Positions 40,701 to 49,489 are shown, counted from the stretch's first letter. The stretch is 64,000 nucleotides of DNA from Janthinobacterium lividum (GCF_011601275.1 NZ_JAAOLY010000011.1:1-64000); one strand, 5' to 3'. Notes: generated from the letters alone by a model not told the origin. Program-made: numbers and translations.

Positions 40701-41559
40701 TCGCAGCGCAAAGGCGAACAATCTGACGACACTGCCATATTTCCCAAATTTAAAAATCGCTTGCGGCCACTTTAAGACCGGGACTGTGGATGCGGAAGAG
40801 TACCGCAATCTGCCTACCAGCTACGGAAATATCGATCCGCATCGACATTTTATCGCCCGAGCATCGGGCAATTCCATGAACGGTGGAAAACACCCGATTC
40901 AAGATGGCGACTACCTGCTACTGGAACATATTACGCCCACCAATGCGGGCTCGATTACTGGCTCGGTGATGGCAATCGAGCGTCAAGATGAGTCTGGCGA
41001 TGTCTTCCAGTATTTACTGCGACATATCGTGAAAACACCTGACGGCGGCTATGTGCTGCGGGCAACGAATACAGACTTTCAAGACATGGATGCCACCGAG
41101 GATATGCACACCTTGGCGCGTTTCAAAGCCATTGTCAGTCCGCTCGATTTGGCCGTCGGACAGGCATTCAAGCGCGAGGATATTGCGCCGTTATTTGGCG
41201 AAACCTATAGTATCGGCAATTGGAATGTCGGGCATGTGACGCTGGTCAGCAAGAACGCAATGGTGTTGCTGGTAACGCTGAATAAGCAAGGCAAAGCCGT
41301 AGATCATCGGTACGTCGATCATTGGGTCGATGACAGCACCTTTCATTGGCAAAGCCAAAACTCCACAACACCGATTAACAAAAGAGGACGGGACATTATC
41401 GAGCACGAGCACAAAGGACTCACAATCCATCTGTTTGTGCGTGAATCTAAGCTACACAACGGCAAAGGTGCACCCTTCGTTTATCATGGGGCGGTACGCT
41501 ACGTGAGCCACACAGGCAGCAGTCCGATGAGTGTCGTATTTAGCTTGGCTACGCTATAA
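37702..41559 (+). CDS. Methyltransferase-PLD nuclease-SF2 helicase-S24-DUF3427-like fusion protein, putative defence protein
   Basis: The 1285-residue protein has, in order: a class I SAM methyltransferase (about 20-190; LDAGCGSGRDS at 42-52, LKPGGVFYLSF) without the DPPY or PCQ motifs of typical DNA methylases; a PLD-type nuclease region (about 205-365; HLK at 299-301, GSSNIS at 321-326); an SF2 helicase (Walker A ATGLGKT 426-432, DEFHH 515-519, TATP 541-544, QLGRGLRK 713-720); a linker; a LexA/UmuD-like S24 domain (about 1045-1145; SGNSM with S1058, QDGDYLLLE); and a DUF3427-like end (FHWQSQN, LFVRESK, PMSVVFSL). The combination suggests DNA sensing and cleavage, perhaps anti-phage; this is inference. 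Composition is visibly poorer in G+C than the neighbours. The ATG at 37702 lies after the gyrB terminator. Confidence 0.85.
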   Translation: MTSTLSYYNQNATTFFTNTISVDMSVLHDRFLSAVSAGGNVLDAGCGSGRDSKVFLDRGYRVTAFDASHELARLAEEHTGIQVQVRSFIDVKEQACYDGIWACASLLHVEKAELPAALASLWNALKPGGVFYLSFKVGTGERVQDGRHFTDVEEQQLRTWFTALPEVDTMACWQSMDQRPGRTEQWLNALVRRAVASQNHLITGGSDPFLPHLSSSINQASEVDLAVAFVKTTGLRLLLPDIQSALKGNKELNRQSARVRVLTSDYLDVTDTEALRLLMLLQAQGAQVKVYQSAGSSFHLKAYLFAQLNDQSVLSGTAFIGSSNISRQALTNGLEWNYRIDYPGDNGYLEARTKFEELFAHPRCVPLTDEWIAQYDARRVPLPMAVAPGSLEQDAPPVPTTVQIEALFALRATRDEGFRRGLVVLATGLGKTWLAAFDAKQLGARRVLFVAHREEILNQAAETFLRIRPDARVGFYAGQTRDSEADILCASIQTLGQEAHLERYSPEHFDYIVVDEFHHAAAPTYRRLLAYFSPRFLLGLTATPDRSDQSDILSLCDDNLVFTRGLFAGIQAKLLVPFHYYGIFDSSVDYTEIPWRSGRFVLEQLSNKLATLARAKHALTEWQRHKQQRTLAFCVSVTHAEFMTAQFSKAGIACAAVYAGSRLSRADALERLRDGRLAVIFSVDLFNEGVDLPAIDTVMMLRPTESKILFLQQLGRGLRKSEGKERLVILDFIGNHKSFLHKPEALFEIDASYKKLADFARKAEANQLDFPEGCFVNYDLKLIEFLKSLDSEGTKNEYIALRDSLGRRPTLAEFYRAGASMPAMRKEYGDWYALVQAMDDLDADEQAIAAKHRSFLRELEITSMNKSFKMVLLEALQEMDGWHTPPTAAALAERSWQVLQRRRALLADLPQPLRAGNGQSEAWLRYWSSNPINAWIGGNSTGKNSDFRMKDGRFEAVFKLHDGHRENFELMVQEIIDYRLATYEIRRIQADLTNNVIPFVRSAKANNLTTLPYFPNLKIACGHFKTGTVDAEEYRNLPTSYGNIDPHRHFIARASGNSMNGGKHPIQDGDYLLLEHITPTNAGSITGSVMAIERQDESGDVFQYLLRHIVKTPDGGYVLRATNTDFQDMDATEDMHTLARFKAIVSPLDLAVGQAFKREDIAPLFGETYSIGNWNVGHVTLVSKNAMVLLVTLNKQGKAVDHRYVDHWVDDSTFHWQSQNSTTPINKRGRDIIEHEHKGLTIHLFVRESKLHNGKGAPFVYHGAVRYVSHTGSSPMSVVFSLATL

Positions 41560-41901
41560 GCATCTGATCTATCGCAGCGTGAACTGCTAACACCAAAAGA
41601 GAAAATAATCACTACTACCAAAGAAAATGCTGGCGGCGATATCCTGATTGGTCTTGCTGCGGTAGGCGGTTTGCAGCATGGCCTTGGTATAGCTCTGTGT
41701 GGATCGAACAATAGGCGTACTCCTTCACAATGTGGCGGCAGCAGAACACTGGCCACCGTTTTCCTCGCCTCAGTCACCATTTCCTCCCAGAAACCAGTAC
41801 ACTAGTTCCTGAGCGCAACTATTTTGTGCGCGCATCATGCCGCCTGCCGTTGCCGGGAGGCGTCCCTGCCGCAAGGCTTGTTGTCTGCCTGGACAAATGT
41901 C
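41560..41901. other. Intergenic stretch with a possible decayed coding remnant
   Basis: No intact gene is supported here. On the minus strand at about 41577-41706 one frame reads TPIVRSTQSYTKAMLQTAYR and then SKTNQDIAASIFFGSSDYF, which looks protein-like but lacks a plausible start and length. A competing 93-codon minus frame (41499-41780) runs into the fusion gene and looks unnatural. The stretch may mark the right boundary of the acquired segment. Confidence 0.35.
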
Positions 41902-42963
41902 ATGTTCGCTTCGCGCAGCCTGTCTCCTGCCTTCTATTACCTGTTCTTTTCAGGAGAACGGGAGCAGCAGCAGCGCTTTTTCAAGGAACTGCATTTCATT
42001 TCGATAGCGATCCTGACGTTTGGCCTGGCTTGCTGGCTGGTCACGTTCAGCCTGACCTTGCCGCGCGCTTCGTTCGATCATGCGCAGGCGGCGCTGGGCG
42101 TGACGGGCATGCTGGCCGGGCTGTTGCTGACCGTGTATGCGAAGTCCTTGCAGGCGATTATCGCCAGCGGCACCATCAGCGTGCTGTTCATCGGGTTCAG
42201 TTTTCGCGTGCTGATGCTGGGCACGGAAGATCCCGCTTTCTGGGTGTTGCCGTTGGGCGTGATGATCACCCTGACGACGGCGCCCATTTTCAGCGGCATC
42301 GCGTATTACCTGGGCGTATCGCTGTGCGTGTGGGCCATCCTGGGGCTGGGGCAGTTTCCCGTGCATGCGGGCCAGGCTGACCAGCATTGGCCCGTGCTGG
42401 CCGTCACCATCAGCGTCATCATCGGCCTGGCGCTGAACATCTATTTTCTCGTCTTGCGCATCCACAACTACCGCGCCCAGCGCGACCTGGCGACGATGGC
42501 CTACAAGGATGGCTTGACCGGACTCAATAACCGCCGCATGTTTACGCAAGGCGCGCGCACCTTGCAGCGCACGGCGCGCACGCCCGCGTATTTCCTGATG
42601 ATCGATATCGACGACTTCAAGCAGATCAACGACGTGTACGGCCATGACGTGGGCGATGAAGTCCTGAAAAAGATCGCCGACGTGATCGCCAGGCTGTCGG
42701 GCGAGCACCTGTGCGGGCGCCTCGGCGGCGAAGAGTTTGCCGTCATTTACCTGGGCGAAAAGAACGCGGCCTGCGCCTTTGCCGCGCAGATCGTTGACAG
42801 CGTCGAGGCCGCGTTCGTGCCGGAACGCAAGGTGTCCGTCAGCATCGGCGTCGCGGAACTGCTCAAGGAAGTCGACTTGTCGCACAGCTACCGGCGCGCC
42901 GACGAATCCTTGTACCTGGCCAAGAAGAACGGCAAGAACCGCTACGTGCTCGACGCCGCCTGA
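41902..42963 (+). CDS. Diguanylate cyclase (GGDEF protein) with membrane sensor
   Basis: The 353-residue protein has an N-terminal membrane region of about six segments (30-195) and a C-terminal GGDEF domain (YKDGLTGLNNRRMF, IDIDDFKQINDVYGHDVGDEVL) with GGEEF at 275-279, an active-site form, so it should make cyclic di-GMP. The residues at the inhibitory I-site read SGEH rather than RxxD, suggesting no product inhibition there. ATG at 41902 is chosen; a TTG at 41824 would add 26 unlikely residues. Its end overlaps the convergent small gene by 22 bases. Confidence 0.88.
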   Translation: MFASRSLSPAFYYLFFSGEREQQQRFFKELHFISIAILTFGLACWLVTFSLTLPRASFDHAQAALGVTGMLAGLLLTVYAKSLQAIIASGTISVLFIGFSFRVLMLGTEDPAFWVLPLGVMITLTTAPIFSGIAYYLGVSLCVWAILGLGQFPVHAGQADQHWPVLAVTISVIIGLALNIYFLVLRIHNYRAQRDLATMAYKDGLTGLNNRRMFTQGARTLQRTARTPAYFLMIDIDDFKQINDVYGHDVGDEVLKKIADVIARLSGEHLCGRLGGEEFAVIYLGEKNAACAFAAQIVDSVEAAFVPERKVSVSIGVAELLKEVDLSHSYRRADESLYLAKKNGKNRYVLDAA

Positions 42964-43310
42964 ACGCCGCCTTCCGGCGCCGCATCGAGCAGCGCCAGCA
43001 AGGCTTGTGGGGAAATGTTCCAGGGATCGCGCTGCTCCGGGTCCACCTCGTACCAGCTGTCCTGGGCGCAGATCTTGAGGATGGTCAAGGGAATGTTCTT
43101 GCTCTCAAAGAAGGCCAGCATGCGGCGGAGCAGTTGGCTGACCCTGGCATGGTCTTCCAAGTATAAAGAACAGGTATAGAAGCAGCCCTTCTCTCCCATG
43201 CGCAATCTCCTGGCCGCCCCGACACGCGAGTGGAGCACGTACTTGTGCAGGAACTCGGTCACGACTTCATCGTCAACGGGAATACTGCAGGAAATGGTGA
43301 TCTTGGCCAT
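42942..43310 (-). CDS. Conserved-looking small protein of unknown function
   Basis: The 122-residue cytoplasmic protein has alternating beta/alpha character: MAKITISCSIPVDDEVVTEFLHKYVLHSRVGAA, CFYTCSLYLEDHARVSQLLRRMLAFFESKNIPLTILKICAQDSW. It has no signal peptide or known motif that I recognise. The start has only a weak ribosome binding site. It is convergent with the diguanylate cyclase gene, overlapping its last codons, and divergent from the exported protein gene to its right. Confidence 0.6.
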   Translation of the reverse strand: MAKITISCSIPVDDEVVTEFLHKYVLHSRVGAARRLRMGEKGCFYTCSLYLEDHARVSQLLRRMLAFFESKNIPLTILKICAQDSWYEVDPEQRDPWNISPQALLALLDAAPEGGVQAASST

Positions 43311-43433
43311 GGCAACGGAGACAGTGATTCAATAGACTAGCTTAGCAGAAAGAGATTTATTCCTGAAATGCTAAGATCGCGGCCCGCGCATGCCGGCAAC
43401 CGGTCCGGCATGGCGTCTCGACAAGGATGGCCA

Positions 43434-44444
43434 TTGAACACCCCAGGAAAAATCACTCTGTGCATGCTGTCGCTGTGCGCCGCCCTGTCCCTGCCGCTTT
43501 CCAGCATGGCACAAGCCGTTTCTGCCGAGGATGCCGCCTTCGTGGCCGCTACCGTGCCCGTGCCGTCGCCGCCACTGCGCCTGAGTGCGCATCCGGAGAT
43601 CCGCGCCGACGTCTTCAAGCTGCTCGGCTATGCGCGCGGCAGCTATACGCAGGGCGACACCCTGATCGCCCGTCAGGTGCTCGGCAGCATGCATTCACTC
43701 GACGACATCACGCGCACCATGCTGCCAGACGGGCGCTCCGTGCTGGCCTCCGTCGATGCCGGCACACACGGTGCCTGGCGCGCCGCCATGCTGTTCGATC
43801 CGCAACGCAAGCTGTTGGCGCTGGGCCTCGTCAACGGCCATTGCCAAGCCCCCATCGGCGACGCCGCACCCGCCTGCCTGCCAGCCACGCACGCCGTGCT
43901 GACGCTCTTCTTGCCGCCAGGCGCTGAGGATGAGATGGGCGCGCCGCTACTGGTCTGGGCGCGGCAGTTGCCCCCCATGCTGGCGCAGGCCGCGCCGGAA
44001 CAGCGGCAAAGCATTGCGGCGGTGGAATACATCACGACCCGCCCCGATCAACCCGGCTGGGAGGCGCGCGACGTGCCGCCCGGCTTTCCCGACAGCCTGC
44101 TGCACCTGCTGTTGCCGAATGCGGAATTGAACAGCAGTTCCAGCGGCGGCAAGATCGTCACACCAGCGGGCCTGGTCGGTTTGCCCATGCGCACGCCGAC
44201 GGAAGCGGCCGAGGCGGGCGACGAACCCATGCCCGATGCCGACATCACCCTGCGCAGCTATGCCGATTTCCACTGGGTGCTCAACACCTACGCCAAGCTG
44301 GCCAAGGGCGCGCAAGTGAAGGGCCATGACGACAAGGTGGTGTTTACGGGCAGCGATACGAGCGGCCGCTACACGGTGACCTTGCGCGAACCAAACAAGG
44401 ACGATGGCATCCTCATCACCGTGGCCAGTTGGCGGACAAAATAA
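43434..44444 (+). CDS. Exported protein of unknown function
   Basis: The 336-residue protein begins with a signal peptide (about 1-27, LPLSSMAQA). The mature part is mixed alpha/beta with one likely disulphide pair (NGHCQAPIGDAAPACLP); it has no recognised family. The TTG at 43434 follows an AAGGAT ribosome binding site at a proper distance and puts the signal peptide at the N-terminus; the ATG at 43368 would add 22 charged residues. Its late region (DDKVVFTGSDTSGRYTVTLREPNKDDGILITV) looks like a beta-sheet domain. Confidence 0.65.
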   Translation: MNTPGKITLCMLSLCAALSLPLSSMAQAVSAEDAAFVAATVPVPSPPLRLSAHPEIRADVFKLLGYARGSYTQGDTLIARQVLGSMHSLDDITRTMLPDGRSVLASVDAGTHGAWRAAMLFDPQRKLLALGLVNGHCQAPIGDAAPACLPATHAVLTLFLPPGAEDEMGAPLLVWARQLPPMLAQAAPEQRQSIAAVEYITTRPDQPGWEARDVPPGFPDSLLHLLLPNAELNSSSSGGKIVTPAGLVGLPMRTPTEAAEAGDEPMPDADITLRSYADFHWVLNTYAKLAKGAQVKGHDDKVVFTGSDTSGRYTVTLREPNKDDGILITVASWRTK

Positions 44445-44607
44445 GGTAAGCGAACCGGGAAAGCATTGCCATTACGCACAAGAGCATGGCATTTTGGCAT
44501 TTTGCGGTATGATTTCCAGCCGTGCGGCGCGGCCCGATCCCTGCCTTGCCCACCCTGCCCTTCAAGCCTGTCACGCTTGCGTCGCATCCTGCCCCTAAGG
44601 AATTCAT

Positions 44608-45759
44608 ATGTTCGGTTTTAACTTGCGCGTTGCCAAGATGGTGTGGACGGCGTTCCTCATCGCCTTCCTGCTCTTTCTCACCTACAAGGTCTCGTCGACC
44701 CTGATCGTCGTGGTCTTTGCCATTTTCTTCAGCTACCTCGTGTATCCGCTGATCGGCCTGCTGGAACGCCATGGCCCGAAACGCTTGCCGCGCACGGCCA
44801 ATATCGGCATCGTCTTCCTCGTCGTGATCTTGCTGGTGGCGGTGCTGGGCTCCATCTTTGGCGCGCGCATCGAGGAAGAGGCGATCAAACTCAGCGATCA
44901 GCTGCCGACGCTGCTCAAGGGCAATAACTTTGCCGAGCGCATTCCTTTGCCTGAATTCATGGAGCCGCTGCGCGCGCGCCTGCTGTCATTCATGCAGACG
45001 CAGCTGAGCAGCGGTACGGGACAAGCCATGCCGCTGGCGAAAGAACTGGGCTTGACCGTCATGCATGCGGCCAGCAACCTGATCTATCTGGTGCTGGTGC
45101 CCGTGCTGAGCTTTTTGCTGATCAAGGAGGGACCGGACATGCGCGACGGCTTGTTGTCCCTGCTGAACCGCCCGAACAAGAAGCTCTGGGGCGCCATCAT
45201 CGACGACCTCGACATCTTGCTGTCGCGCTATGTGCGCGCCCTGCTGCTGTTGTCGATCGCCACGTTTGTGTCCTACAGCATCGCCTTTTCGCTGATGGGC
45301 GTGCCGTACAGCCTGCTGCTGGCCGGCGCTGCCGCCTTGCTGGAATTCATCCCGTTTGCCGGTCCTCTGGCGGCCGCCGTCATCGCCGTGGTCGTGGCCG
45401 GTTTCAGCGGCTTCGAGCACGTGTTCTGGCTGATCGGCTTTATCGCCGCCTACCGCTTGTTCCAGGATTACGTGGTCAATCCGTATTTGATGAGCGAAGG
45501 CGTGGAAGTGAGCCCGCTGATGGTGATCGTCGGCTTGCTGGCTGGCGATCAGCTCGGTGGCGTGGTCGGCATCTTTTTGTCCGTGCCCGTGATGGCGGCC
45601 ATCAAGATTGTCTTCGTGCGTGCCCGGGCAGCCTTGCAGGCGCGCCATGATGCGCTGGAGAAAGCGGAGCAGGCGGCGGAAGAAGCGCGCGCCCAGGCCT
45701 TGGCCGAGGCGGCGCGCTTGCAGGAACAGGGCAGCAAGGCCACCCTGGAAGCACAGTAA
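44608..45759 (+). CDS. AI-2E family transporter (PerM/YdiK-like)
   Basis: The 383-residue membrane protein has about eight membrane segments and family signatures: SYLVYPLIGLLERHGPKRLPRTANIGIV, ALLEFIPFAGPLAAAVIAVVVA, YVVNPYLMSEGVEVSPLMVIVGLLAGDQLGGVVGIFLSVPVMAA. Members transport small molecules, sodium or autoinducer-2; most substrates are unknown. A charged coiled-coil-like tail (RARAALQARHDALEKAEQAAEEARAQ...) is cytoplasmic. It converges with the chemoreceptor gene, with one base between the stop codons and no terminator. Confidence 0.88.
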   Translation: MFGFNLRVAKMVWTAFLIAFLLFLTYKVSSTLIVVVFAIFFSYLVYPLIGLLERHGPKRLPRTANIGIVFLVVILLVAVLGSIFGARIEEEAIKLSDQLPTLLKGNNFAERIPLPEFMEPLRARLLSFMQTQLSSGTGQAMPLAKELGLTVMHAASNLIYLVLVPVLSFLLIKEGPDMRDGLLSLLNRPNKKLWGAIIDDLDILLSRYVRALLLLSIATFVSYSIAFSLMGVPYSLLLAGAAALLEFIPFAGPLAAAVIAVVVAGFSGFEHVFWLIGFIAAYRLFQDYVVNPYLMSEGVEVSPLMVIVGLLAGDQLGGVVGIFLSVPVMAAIKIVFVRARAALQARHDALEKAEQAAEEARAQALAEAARLQEQGSKATLEAQ

Positions 45760-45760
45760 C

Positions 45761-47494
45761 TTAAAACTCTTCCCACTCGCCGCTGTTGTCGGCTGCAGGC
45801 TTGGCCGGACGCGGTTTTGCGGCCGCGACAGGTGCAGCGGCGACGCGGCTTGGCGTCAGACGCAACGCCGGGCGTTTCAAGGCCGTGCTGGCGGCGGCAA
45901 CGACAGGCTTGCGCAAGGCAGGCTTGGCCGCTGCCGGGCCGCTATGGTTGGCGTCGAGTTTAAAAATGCTGACCATTTCGGCCAGCGCCGCCGCCTGTTC
46001 CTGCATGGCTTCCGACGCTGCTGCCGCTTCTTCCACCAGGGCCGCATTCTGTTGCGTCACGGTATCCATTTCCGCCACGGCTTGATTGATCTGGCCGATG
46101 CCCAGTTCCTGCTCGCGGCCGGCGGCGCTGATTTCGCCCATGATGTCCGTCACGCGGCGGATGCTGGACACGATCTCGTCCATCGTCGTGCCCGTCTGGC
46201 TGACCAGTTCGCTACCGGCGCCCACGTTCTGTACCGACGCTTCGATCAGCAGCTTGATGTCCTTGGCGGCGGAAGCCGAGCGGTGCGCCAGGTTGCGCAC
46301 TTCCGTGGCGACGACGGCAAAGCCACGGCCCTGTTCGCCCGCGCGTGCCGCTTCCACGGCTGCATTCAGCGCCAGGATATTGGTCTGGAAGGCGATGCCG
46401 TCGATCACGCCGATGATGTCGGCGATCTTTTTCGACGATTCGCTGATGGTGCCCATGGTATCGACCACTTGCGCCACCAATGCGCCACCTTTCACCGCCA
46501 CGTCCGATGCCGAGACAGCCAGCTGGTTGGCCTGGCGCGCATTGTCGGAATTCTGCTTGACGGTCGAGGTCAGTTCTTCCAGCGACGAGGCCGTTTCTTC
46601 CAGGCTCGACGCTTGCTGCTCCGTGCGGCTGGACAGATCCAGGTTGCCCGAAGCGATTTCATTGCTGGCCGTGGCGATGGCGCCGCTGCCGTCGCGCACG
46701 CCACGCACGGTGGTCGACAGGCGTTCCTGCATTTTCTGCAAACCCGTCAGCAAGGCGCCCATTTCGTCGTTGCGCATAATGACGATGTCGTTGGCCAGGT
46801 TGCCGTCGGAAATGGCGCCGAAATGGCGCAGGGCCTGGTCCAGCGGGCCAAAGATGGCGCGCAGCAGCAAGATGCTCGAGATAATGGTCAGCAAGGCGCC
46901 GAGTATCATGCCGCCGATGGCCATGGTCACCTGAGTACGGTAGCTGGACTGGCTGGTCGCATACATCGCGGCGGCCGAAGTGGCCTGGTATTGCGTCAAT
47001 GTTTCGGCGGCCTGGTCCAAGGTGCGGTACAGCGGCGTCAGTCCCGTCATCATCAAACCGTCCGCTTGCGCGACATTGCCTTCACGCAAAGCCTTGCTCA
47101 TGACCAGCAAGCCATTGCTCATGTAATCGCTGCGCTTCTTGTCCATGTCGTCGGACAAGCGCTTTTCATCCGCACTTTGCGGCAAGCCCAGGTACACCTT
47201 CCAGGACTTGTTGGATGCCTCCATGAATTGTTCGGCACGGACAAGGATATCCTTGGCGTCGGCCGCATCAGGATGCACCATCACGCGGTCCATCGTGAAC
47301 CGGGCGCGGCCCAGCAGAATCTGCGATTCGCCGATCGCTTGCGTCGATGCCAGCTGATTGCTGTAGACCTCGTTGAGGCTGTTGTTGGCCGATTTCAGGC
47401 TGATGATATTCATGACGCCCAGCACGGCGATCAGCAAGCCCAGCACACTCATGGTGGCAATCAGGCGCATTTTTATAGTGATATTCGACAGCAT
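45761..47494 (-). CDS. Methyl-accepting chemotaxis protein
   Basis: The 577-residue receptor has two membrane segments (about 10-30 and 190-212), a four-helix-bundle periplasmic domain, a HAMP region and a signalling domain with the conserved tip [45 protein letters not shown]. After an Ala/Pro-rich linker it ends in GEWEEF, a CheR/CheB-tethering-type pentapeptide. It senses an unknown ligand and controls CheA. ATG at 47494 has an AAGGAA ribosome binding site; nine extra codons upstream are not used. Confidence 0.92.
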   Translation of the reverse strand: MLSNITIKMRLIATMSVLGLLIAVLGVMNIISLKSANNSLNEVYSNQLASTQAIGESQILLGRARFTMDRVMVHPDAADAKDILVRAEQFMEASNKSWKVYLGLPQSADEKRLSDDMDKKRSDYMSNGLLVMSKALREGNVAQADGLMMTGLTPLYRTLDQAAETLTQYQATSAAAMYATSQSSYRTQVTMAIGGMILGALLTIISSILLLRAIFGPLDQALRHFGAISDGNLANDIVIMRNDEMGALLTGLQKMQERLSTTVRGVRDGSGAIATASNEIASGNLDLSSRTEQQASSLEETASSLEELTSTVKQNSDNARQANQLAVSASDVAVKGGALVAQVVDTMGTISESSKKIADIIGVIDGIAFQTNILALNAAVEAARAGEQGRGFAVVATEVRNLAHRSASAAKDIKLLIEASVQNVGAGSELVSQTGTTMDEIVSSIRRVTDIMGEISAAGREQELGIGQINQAVAEMDTVTQQNAALVEEAAAASEAMQEQAAALAEMVSIFKLDANHSGPAAAKPALRKPVVAAASTALKRPALRLTPSRVAAAPVAAAKPRPAKPAADNSGEWEEF

Positions 47495-47840
47495 GCAGTT
47501 CCTTGGTAGGGGCGCAACCATGCCGCTGCTTACCGATTGGAATACAGCAAGCGCCAGATGGGCGGGTCACGTGAATTGTTCAGGACAGAGCGATACGGCG
47601 TGTGCGGCAGCAGGGGGAAGGCGGCCCGCGCATATCGTCAGGAGTGAAAGACAGATCAACAGGGTTGAGGTTTTCCGTACTTTTATTTCCTGACTGCAAG
47701 ATACAGGGAAAGATTACCAGTAGCAACATCCAGCATGAATTTTCACGCTTTGTAACAAGCGGATGATGTTTTTTGCGCAGAACTGGCATTCCGCAATCGT
47801 GCGCGCTCGCGTGGGAATGCCATTTATGTTAGCCAATTAG
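47495..47840 (-). other. Upstream region of the chemoreceptor gene
   Basis: This 346-bp gap between two minus-strand genes should hold the chemoreceptor promoter, but I found no convincing sigma-70 or sigma-28 pair. A perfect 9-bp inverted repeat (47784-47792 with 47814-47822, TGGCATTCC/GGAATGCCA) near the end of the repeat-protein gene may act as a terminator, although no T-run follows it on the minus strand. Confidence 0.45.
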
Positions 47841-49448
47841 TTAATACATGGTTTCTTCGATGAGCTGGCCATCGCTGCGGAAATATTGAAACCGGCCCGT
47901 TTTCTTGCCCATGTCGTAGGCGCCGATCAGCTTCGGCTTGCCGTTCTGGAAATTCTCGATGTTGACGCCATGCAGCACGCCCTTGTGCCAGTTGCGCTGA
48001 AATTGCGGCAATTCGCCATCGGGATAAAACAGGATTTCCACGCCATCGCGCTTGCCTTCGGCAAATGACCCCTGATAACGCCGCTTGCCATCCGGATAAA
48101 AACTTTCCATCGTGCCCTCGAGCACGCCCAGGCGGTAATGCTCGGCCAGTTCCAGCTGGCCATTGGGCGCATATTGTTCCAGCTTGCCTTCCGGTTCGCC
48201 ATTGAGCATGGTCAACACTTGCCAGCCGCCATCCGGCGTCGCTTTCTTCCACGGCCCCTGCTTGACGTCGTCAACGTACAAACCGCCACCGCCAGGTTCG
48301 ACCCACTGGCCCTGCTTCTTGCCATTGACATAGTTGCCCTGCCAGTGCACCACGCCTTCGACGCGACGCTCGCTGGGTCCATCCAGCCTGTCCTTGAGGT
48401 AGGTATCGAAGCCCTGGTAGTTGCCCTTGCCCTCGTCGCGCCATTCCTCCACACCCGGACTCACTTCCCAGCGTCCCGTGCGCTGACCACGCTGCATCAT
48501 GCCCGTCGTCGTTTCCTCGCCGCTTACATAGGTCCATGCTCCTTCAGCCTTGTCATCGACAAACGCGCCAGACGAACGGATGGTGAGCGGCTCTTCATAG
48601 TGCCACTGCCCTGTCCGCTTCCCCTGCGCATACTGGCCGCGGGCAAACACGCTGCCCCTGCAGCAATTCACGTCGTACTCGATGAACAGCCCATCCTGGC
48701 TGGCGGCAAAGCGCTGCGGTTGCGTTTCCCAGGTGATCCACTTGATGTGATAGCTGGGCGCGCGCCCGCCTTCCCAGCCCTTGCCCAGCAAATACGTGAC
48801 CGTGAGGAAATGGCCATCCTTTCCCTCGAAGGTTTTTTTATAGGCAAACGCGGGTGCGTCCACCGGCTTGCCCGGCAACAAGTCACCATCGATATTGAAA
48901 TAGCCGACCAGGGTGCCGTACGCATGCTCGATGGCGTCGAACTCGGCCACGCCTGTAGGCACATAGGCGATGCTGTAGTCGATCAGCTGCAAACGGGCCA
49001 GCGCAGCGCGTACCCGCGCCTCGTCCATGGTTTTCGCGCCGCGCACGATGGCATCCAAGGCCGGCTGCAAGGTCGCGACCTTGAACATCCTGCCGCCGCT
49101 GCGCTCGTAGCGGTAGGCATGCAAGCCATAGCCATCGGCACTGCGGCTGAGCACGAACGTCGTTTCACCTTCGCTGTCGAGGTCAAGCTGGAACACGGCC
49201 GCGATGGCCGCCTTGCCGTACTTGTCCAGGTTCATGCGTTTTTCGCTGATGCCATTGCACTGGCAGTAGTAGCCGTTGACCTCGCCATTTTCCCGCAAGA
49301 AAGCCAACACCACGCCGCCATCGCGGCGCTCGACAACGCTGGCGGTGGCCATAGGGACGCCTTCATAGAAACGCGCCGCCTGCGCTGGCGCCAAGTTACC
49401 CAGCGCCAGCAGCGCCGCCATCGTGCTCATCCAAAATGCTTGCCGCAT
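47841..49448 (-). CDS. Exported MORN/YwqK-like repeat protein
   Basis: The 535-residue protein has a signal peptide (to about residue 24, AQA). After an N-terminal region with a CQC motif, the second half consists of degenerate repeats of the type 'G.Y..GKR.G.W......G' (YAQGKRTGQWHYEE, YVNGKKQGQWVEPG, FYPDGKRRYQGSFAEGKRDG, YDMGKKTGRFQYFRSDG), typical of MORN or YwqK-like proteins. These are often called antitoxin-like but are probably structural. A TGGAG ribosome binding site fits the ATG at 49448; a GTG six bases earlier is an alternative. Confidence 0.78.
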   Translation of the reverse strand: MRQAFWMSTMAALLALGNLAPAQAARFYEGVPMATASVVERRDGGVVLAFLRENGEVNGYYCQCNGISEKRMNLDKYGKAAIAAVFQLDLDSEGETTFVLSRSADGYGLHAYRYERSGGRMFKVATLQPALDAIVRGAKTMDEARVRAALARLQLIDYSIAYVPTGVAEFDAIEHAYGTLVGYFNIDGDLLPGKPVDAPAFAYKKTFEGKDGHFLTVTYLLGKGWEGGRAPSYHIKWITWETQPQRFAASQDGLFIEYDVNCCRGSVFARGQYAQGKRTGQWHYEEPLTIRSSGAFVDDKAEGAWTYVSGEETTTGMMQRGQRTGRWEVSPGVEEWRDEGKGNYQGFDTYLKDRLDGPSERRVEGVVHWQGNYVNGKKQGQWVEPGGGGLYVDDVKQGPWKKATPDGGWQVLTMLNGEPEGKLEQYAPNGQLELAEHYRLGVLEGTMESFYPDGKRRYQGSFAEGKRDGVEILFYPDGELPQFQRNWHKGVLHGVNIENFQNGKPKLIGAYDMGKKTGRFQYFRSDGQLIEETMY

Positions 49449-49489
49449 GCCCACTCCACTGCCTGAAAACCGCCATTATGCATGGCCGC

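Noticed and set aside
41499..41780. A 93-codon minus-strand frame after the fusion gene
   Set aside because: It overlaps the 3' end of the fusion gene, has no ribosome binding site and an unnatural proline-rich composition.
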